DNA of 64,000 nt, from positions 14,198,001-14,262,000 of the forward strand of contig NC_135240.1 in NCBI RefSeq assembly GCF_947623445.1, in the 5' to 3' direction. This DNA is from Clavelina lepadiformis. Taxonomy: Eukaryota > Chordata > Ascidiacea > Aplousobranchia > Clavelinidae. A program made the position numbers and the translations under genes. Below the pieces are notes generated by a model, which was not told the DNA's origin, did no database searches, and was given only the letters and a program-made list of their open reading frames with translations. Shown piece after piece: positions 34,564 through 45,193 of the stretch. Position 1 is the first letter of the stretch. Each line of letters opens with the position of its first letter.

Positions 34564-36090
34564 TATCATAAACATACATTTTGGAAAAACTGAATGATCT
34601 TGCTCCAGTGAGCAATAGGGGAGTTTTTGACCTTAAAAATATCCTATAATTGCTTAACTGTAACTTCAATGATTGCTCTGTAATTTTTTAAAAACACCTT
34701 TAGGTGTGAAAGTCACCCTAACCCTGGGTAACAATGAAAGTTTAACAAACAAAAAAAGTGACAAACTACAATATTTTTATTTTCCAGAAAAAGGTATGAT
34801 TTATTTTACAAAAATAGACTTGAGATCAAAATAAAATGAAAATGTTATGGGATTGCTGTATTATGTGAAAATTAAATGAAATTGCAAAGATATGTCAAAG
34901 TCACCCTATTTTACTTTGCATTCAGGATTTGCCTGCAGTAATTGGTTGATTATTTCATTGTTTAGACACCAAAGTCACAGTAATTCATTGATTATTCGAT
35001 TTTTGAAGTATTAGTACATTAATTGTTCGATAGTAAGTACAAAAATAATTAAAATCGGTTTATTTGCAATACACTTGCTGTTAACTAAAGTTTTAAACCA
35101 ATTCCCAGTCATATGTCTGCGTCTGGAGGTAGTAGTCTGAGTATATTTTATGTAATTGCAATAAACTTTCAAAATTTCAGCTTAAAGAATAACATACTAA
35201 CAGGCTAGTCTGATTAGGCCGGTAACTAACTTTCTATAGCAGGGAGATGCAACATTGGTTAGCACTATAAAGATGTTGAAAGTTGATGCTGCTTGCACCA
35301 TGATAATGCTCACTGTAGCAGTTGTTATTTTATACTTTTAGGTTAGTCATAAACCACAATTTGTTTGTTTCATGACAATATATTTTCAAAATAATTTTTT
35401 TATCACGTAAAGGAATAGTCTATGCCACAGATGAATCGTTGCAAGGTAAATGGGTAAATTTATTATTTGGTAAACAAACTGACATGCAAATATGCTGGAC
35501 TGCAGAGTATGGCAGTTTTTGTTGAGGTCTTGGACGTGCAAAAGTTGTATCAGCCAAAAAATCACGAGTGTGCTCCTGCCTAACTCTGCAGTCTAGCCAT
35601 GTCAAATTAATACATAACTGATGTCAAAAAGATCTTATGCACGTAAACCAAGTTAAATCAATCCACAAGGTTAAATTAAATTAAAGAAACCTCACCAATA
35701 AATTAAATGATACAAACTCCTAAAAAGTTTCCACTGTCTAATAAACTTGTATGATACTCATATACTAACAAAGTAATGTGTCTTTCCAACAGAAAAATTT
35801 TACTGTTAATATATTTTGGGTTGTGCTGTTTAGTTACCAGGCTATTACTATTTTATGCGTATTCAGCTATAGCCTTATGTCGCACAGCACTTTTTGTTTA
35901 CTTTTGGAAATATCTTCTCAGTGCTATATAGTGCACTGCCCTAGAAGTTTGGTTTGGTATATATTTTTTTAAACAAAGTGATCATTTTACCGGCATCCAT
36001 TTACCGAAGTTGCTGAATCACAATACAGTGACCGGCAGAATTTCGCTAATGGGTTTATCAGTCCCGGTTTGGACGAGAGGATGAAAGCAA
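34564..36090. other. Intergenic, no gene recognised
   Basis: AT-rich sequence. Repeated AAAGTCACCCTA motifs at about 34711 and 34898 hint at a decayed element, but termini and TSD could not be defined. Around 35990-36060, CCGAAG...ACCGGCAG-type motifs begin a degenerate repeat that continues at 36200-36560. Confidence 0.4.
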
Positions 36091-36165
36091 TGCGGCGGCA
36101 TAGTGACTAGTGTTTAACAATGGTACGCGTATGCTGGAGGTTTTGGGTTCAAATCTTGCTATTGA
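36091..36165 (+). repeat. tRNA-derived SINE head / pseudo-tRNA
   Basis: The sequence carries a tRNA-like internal promoter: an A-box-like TAGTGACTAGTG at 36101-36112 and a B-box-like GGGTTCAAATCTT at 36145-36157. Spacing is right for a tRNA-related unit. The arms do not form a convincing intact tRNA cloverleaf, so a SINE or tRNA pseudogene is more likely than a functional tRNA. Confidence 0.5.
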
Positions 36166-36199
36166 TTGACTTCTTTTTATAGAAATTTATTTTTAATGT

Positions 36200-36560
36200 A
36201 ATTTAGTTATGAGAAGTAAGAGTTTGAGTCGGAGGGGATTAGTTTAAAATTAATTTTGATTTTGGAAAAACTTGCCGTTTTAGTTGAATAGCGTTTATTT
36301 CAATTCGCAGCCTAGCTTTGTAATTTATTCATGAGAAGTGAGAGTTTGAGTCAGATGAGATTAGTTTTAGGTTAATGTAAACATTAAAAAAATTTATGCG
36401 TCGTTTTAAGTTGAAAATGAACATACCTTTCAATTTACAGACTAGCTTTATTGCCGTTTACCGAAGCAAGAAAACACCAATTGCGTAACCGGCTAGCCGT
36501 AAGCCGTTTACCAAAGGAGTTTTCTCCAAATTGTGTAACCGGCAGCCATTGAAATATTAT
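36200..36560. repeat. Degenerate tandem repeat, period about 122 bp
   Basis: The motif TATGAGAAGTAAGAGTTTGA near 36208 recurs as TCATGAGAAGTGAGAGTTTG near 36330, with matching downstream GGGATTAGTTT / GAGATTAGTTT. It is followed by repeated TTTACC(G/A)AAG and GTAACCGGC blocks to about 36550. Divergence between units is substantial. Confidence 0.55.
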
Positions 36561-36774
36561 TGCATAAATTTAAATTCTAACTAGTTCTAACGCTGACTTT
36601 ATTAAATACTGTGAGCACCATATCTATGCAGCGTACAAAGAATTCAATCTGGAATATGTGGAACTATATGCATTATACAGTATGCATAGATATGCGAGGG
36701 ATACTCCACACTCGTACATATTCATTGCTAGCCGTTGCCTATTGCACATAACTGAAAAGCACACATGCAAAAAA

Positions 36775-36878
36775 GGAGTCTAGTATACAAGTGCACAACC
36801 AGACGACGTTACAATTCGAGCAACTGGGGTCTACTATACAATGGCATCCTGTGGTTGTGCATTTGTATACCAGACCCC
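36775..36878. repeat. Small inverted-repeat element (about 104 bp)
   Basis: The left arm GGAGTCTAGTATACAAGTGC (36775 onward) and an inverted right arm ending at 36878 share about 23 of 27 positions. A third partial copy, GGGGTCTACTATACAA, sits in between at about 36826. This looks like a very short MITE or a palindromic solo unit. TSD not resolved. Confidence 0.55.
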
Positions 36879-37142
36879 CAAAAAATAGAGTAGCCTGGGT
36901 GAGCAACCGAAGAATGGTAATGTTTCTTTACAGGGAAAGCACCATTGCTGAGAATAACCGTAATCTCATTTGAATTATGAAGTTCTCAAAAACAGAAATT
37001 TTCAATAAATTAGCTTAGGTGAAAATGAAGAAACTTAAAGATTTTTGTCCGTTTTCATCGGCTCGGAGGTCAGCTGTGATTTTTCTGTCGCTTTCAGAAG
37101 TCTGTTAGGTTACTGACTCGTCTCGTAAACTGAAATCTTTGG

Positions 37143-37760
37143 AAGATTATAATAATGATAATAATAATAGTAATAATATGACTAAACATTTCTATAGCGC
37201 TCAATACCCAAAAAAAAACATTAAGAACAGCAAAACGTTACCCTAAAATTAAAATTTAAAACGTTAAAACACAAAAGCATAGCGGACAAAATGCGTTTAT
37301 AATAATATTTTAAAAATGTTTACATTGTCGGCATCATCAACGTCTTGTTGTAAATCATTCCAGGCCCGGGCAGCAGCTCCGAAAAATAACTTTTGTAACC
37401 ATACGTTTCCGTCGGACGCGATATAACTTGCAATAGGTTCTTAGATTGTGATCTCAGAAATCTTGTTGGTTGATAGGCTTACCGAGATAGTCAGGCGATT
37501 ACCGATATAATCAGGACTGCTCCGCCCAGACTTTTAAAAGCAATGGTTAGAACCTTAAGACGCAACCTATACTCAATTGGAAACCAATGAAGCAATATAA
37601 CGACAGCTTCGATGTGCCGCCGCTCCCTCAATCGACAAATCAATCGTGCGGCGGTATTCTGGACACGTTGCAGTCGGGACATAAAGGTGTTGCGGAATAC
37701 CAAAGTGTAGAGCATTGCAATACTTATAGTCAAGTCGAAGTTATTTAAAACGTTCTTAGC
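37143..37760 (-). mobile_element. LINE 3' end (CR1/L2-like reverse-transcriptase C-terminus)
   Basis: On the minus strand, about 37520-37690 reads RLQRVQNTAARLICRLRERR, then HIEAVVILLHWFPIEYRLRL, the conserved post-palm region of CR1/L2-type LINE reverse transcriptases. Further downstream, GAAARAWNDLQQDVDDADNV (about 37320-37380) matches the terminal region of such ORFs in another frame. The element ends in a TAA/TGA-type microsatellite at about 37145-37190, as expected of these LINEs. It is 5'-truncated and frameshifted, hence inactive. Confidence 0.8.
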
Positions 37761-37789
37761 TGTAATGGAAATAGGTATGAATGGTCTTG

Positions 37790-37935
37790 ACACAAATCAA
37801 GTCGCTAACAACGCAAGTCCAAGTCAAGTCGAGTCATTTAATTACATTCCCAAGTCAAGTCAAGTCACTAACAACGCAAGTCCAAGTCAAGTGGAGTCAT
37901 TTAATTACATTTCCAAGTCAAGTCGAGTCAATTTA
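37790..37935. repeat. CAAGTC-rich tandem repeat, period 63 bp
   Basis: The block CTAACAACGCAAGTCC occurs at 37805 and again at 37868. Each copy is followed by AAGTCAAGT and GAGTCATTTAATTACATT. The internal hexamer CAAGTC is itself iterated. About two units are present, next to the LINE remnant. Confidence 0.8.
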
Positions 37936-40408
37936 ATCTACAAAGCAATTTCCTGATAGTCGCTTTGTGAATCTAGAAGTTGCTAGGCAGTAACAGATGA
38001 TAGGATATTGGTTTCACCAATTAAAATTTGGTTATTTACAGACGACTGACGAAGTCAAGTGACAATCCTATGAACCAGAAATGAAAGACTCGAGTGTGAC
38101 TCGAGTAAGGTTTTTTGAATGCTATCTCTGATTGTTTCTTTAAGTCAGCACCACATTCATAAAGTCTAAATTGTTATATTTTCCGAAATATAGTCGTAGT
38201 CATATCAGAAACAATTTCATATCCATTTCACGTCCGAATAGAGCTATCACTTGAATTGAAATCATGAATAAGCGAGAAGGGAAAAAGAGAGACCGGTTTG
38301 AACCAAGCCTAAGTTTTTATGTCGCTATGTGAGCCAATCATCGACAGACATATTACTTGCATCATGCTACGTATAGATCGCATTTTCACAATAATTACTA
38401 AAATGTAACATATTCTACGTCACCGAGGCTTTTCATCACAAGCACCATCCGACTTCATACACTCTAAAATGTGACGCTACTAATTGAACACACTTGTCAA
38501 ATATGTCGGTTTAGGAATTCAATGTTTGAATAACATGATTAACCAAGGATAATAGCCTACAGCTTTATAAATATTACATTTCATCTAACTGGAGAACACA
38601 CAATCGTTTCTTAAAATGCCAATTATATAACTTATTACAATTCACCATTACAATCGCCATAGTTGGATGAAATCAGGTTTTATGCTTATCTTTACGTTAT
38701 AAGTATTCAGAAAGCCGTTTATTATCGTTGTAAACGAAAAATAAATGGCAAATGGTGACTTGTTTGTTACACGGCATGTGTTGAAACTTTGACTTGATAA
38801 ACATTATGGGGACGAAAAGGTCAAGCCAATTAATTGTTATTATAGCATGCACCAAAGAACTGGAAAAAGGTACCAAGCCGAGAAGGCTTTAAACGTGCTG
38901 AAAAAGCCAATAATGTTCTTTGGAAGATGTGATATTGCTGCTCCTTGCAAGATGGAATTTACTCTGGTACTTCGCCGGCGATGTATGAAGATAGATGCCA
39001 ATGGCGTTTTAAACTTTAAACTTTTAAACTCTTCGATCATATCTCACTGCTCGAGCCCCTGTAACGTGTTGGAATTAGAAATTTTTTAATTGAATTTATG
39101 TATGGATTATAAAAATCTTTCGAAATAAGCAGAACAAGCGCATGCTACTACAATTTGCCAAATTTATTTTATCAGCAAAGTCACTCCATTGGCAAACTAT
39201 GTAGGCGTGAGAAAATGATGCGCCACTGATGCGTGACGCATGGAGCGGAGGATAATAAAGAAATCAAGCTAGGAGGAGATTCGGCCTCCATGGTCTCACC
39301 GGTCTCACTACAGTCACGTACAGCAAAGCACTAGGCTTTTATTAAACAAACCCACGTGGATTAGGTACCGCTTCATTGGTAGGTAGGCCAGACTGCAGAG
39401 TTTGGCATAGGCGCACTGAATATTGCTTTTCATGAGCTTTAGTGCCGCTCTTAGATGCGTTATTTTGCACGTTTCAGCATTATGACATGTTCAGAACTTC
39501 TGTGCACTCAAATTTCAATTGATTTAAAGATTGAATAAGTTAAACTGTGTACATTAAACATTCCTGTGTAGTTGCATGCGAACGTCAGTGCCGGACATAC
39601 ATGGCGGAGTTCCCGGGGCCCAGCATTGGTGAGGGCCCTTTTATCAATAAAATTATAATTTGAGCGCATATGTGCCAAGTTTACCTTTGTGAAATCCAAC
39701 ACCTTTTTGTCGGTCTAGCCTAATTAAACTAGGCCTATAGCCAGCTGCTTTTATTGTTCATTTGATAAAGAATTGCACAACTAGGCTAGCCCATGCTCAA
39801 AATTATAGCGTCACCGTAAAAATATTAAAAATACCTAGAACCATCACTGTAATATTGCATTAGCAAGTAAAATTGTGTAGTTAGCATACATTTGTATGTA
39901 TTTTAGGTTGTGATGGAAGCCCAAGGTCTTGCAAAATTGGTTCAAAAATTGCCGAGCTTGTCCACACCGCCCAAAATGCACGAAGCCCAAAAATTTTGTG
40001 TTTTTGCCCCTCAAAGAGCCTACCGCTTTAAACGAAATGTATTTTCATCTCTATGTGGACAATGCGCTTTATACTCTAGGTCTTGGGCCTAGGCTATATA
40101 AACAATATGGTCCTGTGTTCAATTGTAACATCATGGTTCAATGCGAAATCCACTAACGCAACCACCCCACTACCACTTCAGTTCAGTTCCCGGGGTTGGT
40201 TAACTTACTTGGGTTCTACTGTACTGTATATATGATACTTTGTGTGCCCTTGCAGTTCAATTATCCTACAAATCTGGCCCACTGCCTACAGTAGAGTAAA
40301 AAATATATAGTAGCAAAATATAGTTTGCCTAACTAAAACAAATTATGAACCATGCTAAATGAAAATAACAAAATCTACCCATTTGGCACATCATACCGTA
40401 CTTTAAAG
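37936..40408. other. Intergenic, no gene recognised
   Basis: AT-rich sequence. A possible single hAT-like terminus (CAGTGCCGGACATACATGG) starts near 39588, with GGGGCCC blocks after it, but no matching right end was found. The open frames at 38847-39089 and 39910-40156 show no recognisable motif. Confidence 0.4.
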
Positions 40409-40898
40409 CATAGGATGGCAACCCGCGGATCTGGAGCCGCATCCGGCTTTTTCATCTCTGGCTGCCGCGACTCACAACGAGCTCATTTAAGAGAACTTAA
40501 TGTGAATAAATAATGGTGTTTATTAGTGTCACTATGTAATAACTTAATGCGCTTGTCTGATTATTATTCAGAATGTCTTATTCGGATGTGGAAAATCTTA
40601 TATAAATACTACACAGTAATTTTCGCGGGCATAATATGCATGACTGCTTGCCACTGACGTGATCCTAAGATTGTTTTTGTTTGAGGTCGCATATCTTGGA
40701 TATTGGTCTTAGTTTGGTGGCTATGTGGATTGTCATCGTTGTAGTTTACCTGTAACTGTAAAGCATTAGTTCGAATTATATGTAGCGTTAGGTTTTTTGT
40801 TTTAAGCGGTCAATTAGGTGTTGTGGCTCAGAGTAGGTTTTAGTTTGGCGGAAACAAGACCAAATGGCTCTTTCAATGCTAAAGGTTGCCGACCCGTG
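40409..40898. mobile_element. Non-autonomous hAT element (490 bp), older member of tandem pair 2
   Basis: The left end CATAGGATGGCAACCCGCGG and the right end, ending GGTTGCCGACCCGTG, are decayed inverted repeats (about 11 of 15). The flanks CTTTAAAG (40401-40408) and CTTTAGAG (40899-40906) match at 7 of 8 positions. The left subterminal region (GGAGCCGCATCCGGCTTTTT) is clearly related to the hAT terminus at 29575-29624, so both derive from one family. The right TSD doubles as the left TSD of the next element. Confidence 0.82.
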
Positions 40899-40906
40899 CT
40901 TTAGAG

Positions 40907-43354
40907 CAGTGGTTCTCAACCTCTTTAGCTTGCGGTCCGGTAAAGTTTCAAAACAAATTTTGCGGACCGGTGGACCTTCTAAAATCAACCCAAAAGTATG
41001 CAACTTAAAAGCAAAGAATGGAAACTTCAATTTAATGAGAAATTTGCTGCTGTTATTTTGTTATCATACGTGGTTCTATTGAAGTTTCTGCAAGGCGAAG
41101 TACAGCGTCGACTTCCACATAACTTCTTTGTTTGGTCTTTGATGAGAGATAACGATGAAAAGCTTTTCTCAGATAGGTAAGTTGCACAAAAAAATCAGCA
41201 GTAATTTCATGGCTTTGTCACTGAGCTCAGAATATTCATTTTTAAGCGATATCCAAAACTGTGAAAATGGCAAGTCTTTATGCTTGGACAACAACGTGGT
41301 ATCACAGGAAAGCTCAATCAGCGATTCTTTCTCAATAGTGTTAAGATTGCAGGAATTATTATCATTTGCAAAAGGATTAACAATCCAAAAATTTCCCTTT
41401 CGAGGATCTGCATTTTCCGGAAAATATTTTTCAAAACTGATCCTTATCTCTTCTAAGCGTTGACTTATATCAGCAAATAACTCTCCTGTGTTTACAGAAG
41501 CATTTGCGACGACGTCTTGCAAACATGGAAACATATCGATATCGCCTTTCTGCATATTGTTATTCCAAAACATCAGTTTCTTTTTGAAAGCATCAATTTT
41601 GTTACGCAATGTAAATATGTTGATGCCATTACCTTGCAGAGAACTGTTAAGGTCATTGAAGCGGCTGAATATGTCCTCTAATTACGCCAGCTCAGCAGTC
41701 CATATCTCATCGGATAAGAGTTCTTTTAGTGGAGAATTTCTTTTCGTAAAAACTGCTTGGCTTCTTCTCTCAACTCAAATAAACGAGTAAGAACGCGTCC
41801 TCTCGAGAGCCACCTTACTTCTGCATGAAGTAACAGATGTTTTTGTTGCGTACCTATGCTATCACACAAAGCTTCAAAGAGCCTTGAGTGCAATGCTCGG
41901 CTACGTATATAATTTATGATCTTGACTGCGCCTGACTGACTTGACTTTAATCCAGGAGACAGTTTTTTGTCAGATAAATTTTCCCGGTGAAGAACGCAGT
42001 GTGTAATCAGCAGATCTTTGTTTGCTACTTCTTTAATTTTCATAGTTACACCCGAATGACATCCAATCATGTTAGCATCACCGTCAGTACAAATACCGAC
42101 CAAGCTAAACCTTGCTCTTGCACTTAAGTATTAAGAGACCGAAATATTTCTGAACTGGTCGTTGAATCCATGTAGTTGGAGACAACAAAGAAATTCTCCA
42201 ATAATACTTGCTTCATTCTCATACCGAACAAAGCAAGCAAGAATAGCACAAATGCTCAAGTCTGTAGATTCGTCAAGTTGTATAGCGAAATATCTCTTTC
42301 TTTACTTGTTCAAGACTTGCTATTCTACATCAACTGCCATATCTAATATTCTCCTTTTAATTGTGTCATTTGAAAGTGGTATGACTTAAAGTTTGTTAGC
42401 TTGTTCCGGACTCAAAACCTGTGTAGCAGCTGCTAACATGCAAGGCTAAATCTTCTCCAATCGTAAAATGCTTTTTAGTTTTGCTGATTGGGAGAGCAAT
42501 TAAATAAGATGATTTAAGAAGGTGTTTATCAATCGTTGTCATCTTTTTTATTTCAATTCTTTCATTTTCAGTTTTGCTCAGTAGTCTTTTGAAATACACA
42601 AAAGGCTTTCCAACGAGGTTGCTATGCAGCGAGTGAAAATGTCGAGTAAGCTTTGAGGATTTCATTGCATCGTTTGAAAGTATTTTTGTGCAGACTAAGC
42701 ACATAGGCAGTGGTACTTTTTCACTGCTAGGAGCAATAGTGAACCCGAACTCTTAAATACTTACTATCATACTGCCTTATGAAGTCTCCTTTTCACTTTT
42801 TGCTTGTTTCTGCGTAATCCATATCAGCATTGCATGATCGTTTCAAGTCATGTTGTAAATCTGAAGTAGTAGTTTTTTCCTCTGTCCTGTTAAAACCACT
42901 AACTTGATTTTCACTGTTGGGTTTCTTTTGAAAGAAATGCATAATACTTAGCTGTTTGCTAGACTCCATTATACTGTCAAATTTCGCTAAATTATACTTT
43001 AAAATTTCGTTAAATTTTTTTCAAAAATCTTCTTAGCTTTCACATACAACTGGTCTTAAACGAGTTGTAGCCTACTTTTAAACAGTTGTGAACAACACTT
43101 GCAGCATTGTGACGTACGATAAAGTCCAAAGTAGACCATGAACTCTATGTTACGTCACAGTGCTGCAAATTACGGAACTGGCGAAGTTCTAAATCAATTT
43201 AAAATTTGATGTTTTATTTCTTTTTATCAATTGACAAGCCTTCAACATCTTGCATTTTGCAATTAAGATATAAAATTGTAATATATTTGGCGGACCGGCA
43301 GGAAAGTTGACGCGAGCCGGCACCGGTCCGCGGACTGGCGGTTGAGAACCACTG
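40907..43354. mobile_element. Nearly complete hAT transposon (2448 bp), younger member of tandem pair 2
   Basis: The termini CAGTGGTTCTCAACC and GGTTGAGAACCACTG are perfect inverted repeats. The flanking duplication CTTTAGAG is exact (40899-40906 and 43355-43362). Subterminal GCGGTCCGG / GGTCCGCGGAC motifs are present at both ends. It carries a degraded transposase on the minus strand. The right end lies 269 bp upstream of the HSD17B10-like start codon. Confidence 0.96.
41160..42969 (-). pseudogene. ZBED/SCAND3-type hAT transposase, disrupted
   Basis: The minus-strand coding region begins at an ATG at 42967-42969. It has a BED-type zinc-finger segment (about 42704-42600, MCLVCTKILSNDAMKSSKL then HFHSLHSN), a catalytic-core segment (about 42103-41900, GICTDGDANMIGC with THCVLHREN, then VRWLSRGRVL) and a C-terminal segment (about 41609-41170). 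These match the ZBED5/SCAND3 class of hAT transposases. The frame is broken by an early stop near 42800, by frame changes between the segments and by degradation of the C-terminal dimerisation motif. The protein is therefore not expected to be active. Confidence 0.85.
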
Positions 43355-43623
43355 CTTTAGAGCATACTAACTTTACAGTTAAGTTTATAAATTAAACAGC
43401 TTTGATTTAAGTCAAGAGAAAGTTGAGCTGTATACCAGTCTGTGTTAAATTACATGCAATAGTCATGCTTAAGTAGCTTTTCAAGCAGGCCAAAAACATA
43501 CTGGATATTACTATTTGCATAGTTCCGAAAAGTAGTGTTAGTGTTAAATGTAGTGTTTTAGACTTCTTTTTGAAATGATTTTAACATTTGAATTTCAAAT
43601 ACTTACCACAGCATAATCAGATT

Positions 43624-44442
43624 ATGAGAGGACTTGTTGCTTTTGTTACTGGTGCAGCTTCTGGTCTAGGAAAAAGGACTGCATTTAACTTTTTGGTAAA
43701 TGGCTCTTATGTGATATCATTAGATAAAGAACATTCAATTGATCATGAAGAAAATTTTGATGCACTCTGTGCTGGAAATAATAATTCACTTGGAGATATA
43801 GAGTTATTGAAGAAAAACTGTGCATTTGTTAAAGGAGACGTTACTTGCACCAAAGATGTAGCAACATCCGTAGAAAAAGCTCAAGAAGAATGGGGTTCAT
43901 TAGATGTTGCTATCAATTGTGCTGGTGTAGGTGCAAACCATTTAATATACAATACTTCGAAAGACCGTTGTCATAGATATGATATTTTCCAAAGAATTGT
44001 AAATACCAATTTGATTGGAACGTTTAATGTAGTTCGCCTTGTATCAAGAGCAATGGCAAAAAATGGTTTAAATGCAAAACAAGAACGTGGTGTTATAATT
44101 ACCACATCAAGTATAGATGCTTTCCAAGGAAGAAAAGGAGGTGTTGCCAGTTGTGCTGCAGCGGGTGGAATTGCAAGTTTGACTCTTCCTGTTGCACGGG
44201 ATTTAGCCAGTTTAGCCATTAGAGTAGTGGCTATTGCACCTGGTTACTTTGATACTCCAATGATAAGCAATAATTTACAGATTAGTTCAGAAAAATATTT
44301 TTTGGAAAGTTTTAACACTTTTCCTTACAGAGTGGGTCACCCAGATGAATTTTTTCGCTGTGTTCAATCTATTATTGACAACCAAATGATAAATGGAGAA
44401 ATTATAAAGCTGGATGCTGGCTGCTTTTTTCCTTATTTATAA
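43624..44442 (+). CDS. HSD17B10: HSD17B10-like SDR (3-hydroxyacyl-CoA dehydrogenase type-2 / MRPP2 homologue) lacking the YxxxK motif
   Basis: Single-exon gene of 272 codons. The start is the ATG at 43624, just after a CAG that could serve as a cis- or trans-splice acceptor. The Rossmann fold is intact: TGAASGLG (residues 9-16), an acidic NAD-selecting Asp34 in ISLD, INCAG, and NLIGTFNVVRL. The later motifs TLPVARDLA and IRVVAIAPGYFDTPM are typical of HSD17B10. Ser163 matches the catalytic serine. The expected Tyr and Lys thirteen and seventeen residues later are Ser176 and Ala180 (SCAAA in place of YSASK). Dehydrogenase activity should therefore be lost. The human enzyme oxidises 3-hydroxyacyl-CoAs and, independently of catalysis, supports TRMT10C in mitochondrial RNase P. 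Retention here for the second role is my inference. Confidence 0.9.
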   Translation: MRGLVAFVTGAASGLGKRTAFNFLVNGSYVISLDKEHSIDHEENFDALCAGNNNSLGDIELLKKNCAFVKGDVTCTKDVATSVEKAQEEWGSLDVAINCAGVGANHLIYNTSKDRCHRYDIFQRIVNTNLIGTFNVVRLVSRAMAKNGLNAKQERGVIITTSSIDAFQGRKGGVASCAAAGGIASLTLPVARDLASLAIRVVAIAPGYFDTPMISNNLQISSEKYFLESFNTFPYRVGHPDEFFRCVQSIIDNQMINGEIIKLDAGCFFPYL

Positions 44443-45193
44443 CCTTCATGTTTTTACCTGTGTTTGTCTTAAGGTTTGTTGAGCAAAACTAAAATAACTT
44501 TCAGGATTAACTCAATGCCAAATTTTTTTAAGGAAATTGTTGTTATGCTTTCATTTAAACATTGCCCCTGCGTGTTTCTAATTTACTTCGTATTTGCAAA
44601 AGTGGTTGCTTTGCAAATACTTTGTTTTCGTTGTTTGTAACATTATGAAAATGTAAAATTGTCGGTCACTAGAAAGGATCGTAGAAATACATTTAAGTAG
44701 TCTAGGACACTTGGTTAGGGTTTAAATGACTTCTTTTATTAATTATGTCGGTTTTGTTTTATGTGAACTCTTTGCAGGTTAGGCCGTTTTTGGTAAAAAC
44801 GTGTATCAGACCCCTTTTGTTACCATCAAAGCATATGCGGATGCTTGCTGTTATTAAATGTAAACGAAATCAGTTTTCAGATCTACAAGCTGTTTATCAG
44901 ATGACAAAACAAAGAAAACAACCACTAACACATTGTCTAAAACTTTTAGTAGACTTACAGTAGTAAAGAAATTACTATATCACCAGAATATCATATGTTG
45001 CAATTACAAATTTAGAGGTTGTTTTGACATATTCAATGAAAATGTCGTCGTTTAGGGAAAATAAATGCCTGCTTGTCTTGCGATTGAATGCAACTCCATG
45101 ATAATCACAATTCTTTTACTTTATTTGCTCCTAAAGTTACATGAATTGTTGAAACATTGAGTATTAATTGCAGTATCATATAAAAGCTGAGAG
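44443..45193. other. Spacer between the HSD17B10-like gene and POLR3K; short unassigned ORF
   Basis: It contains an ATG open frame of 72 codons at 44745-44963. The second half (MLAVIKCKRNQFSDLQAVYQ, then TKQRKQPLTHCLKLLVDL) has the balanced composition of a real protein, and a TTTGCAG acceptor-like site lies inside its first part. I do not recognise it. It could be a small mitochondrial or nuclear protein in the same cluster, or chance. An AATAAA occurs at 45060-45065. Confidence 0.35.

Noticed and set aside
39588..40160. Possible hAT element starting CAGTGCCGGACATACATGG
   Set aside because: No matching right terminus or target duplication could be found, so the element cannot be bounded.
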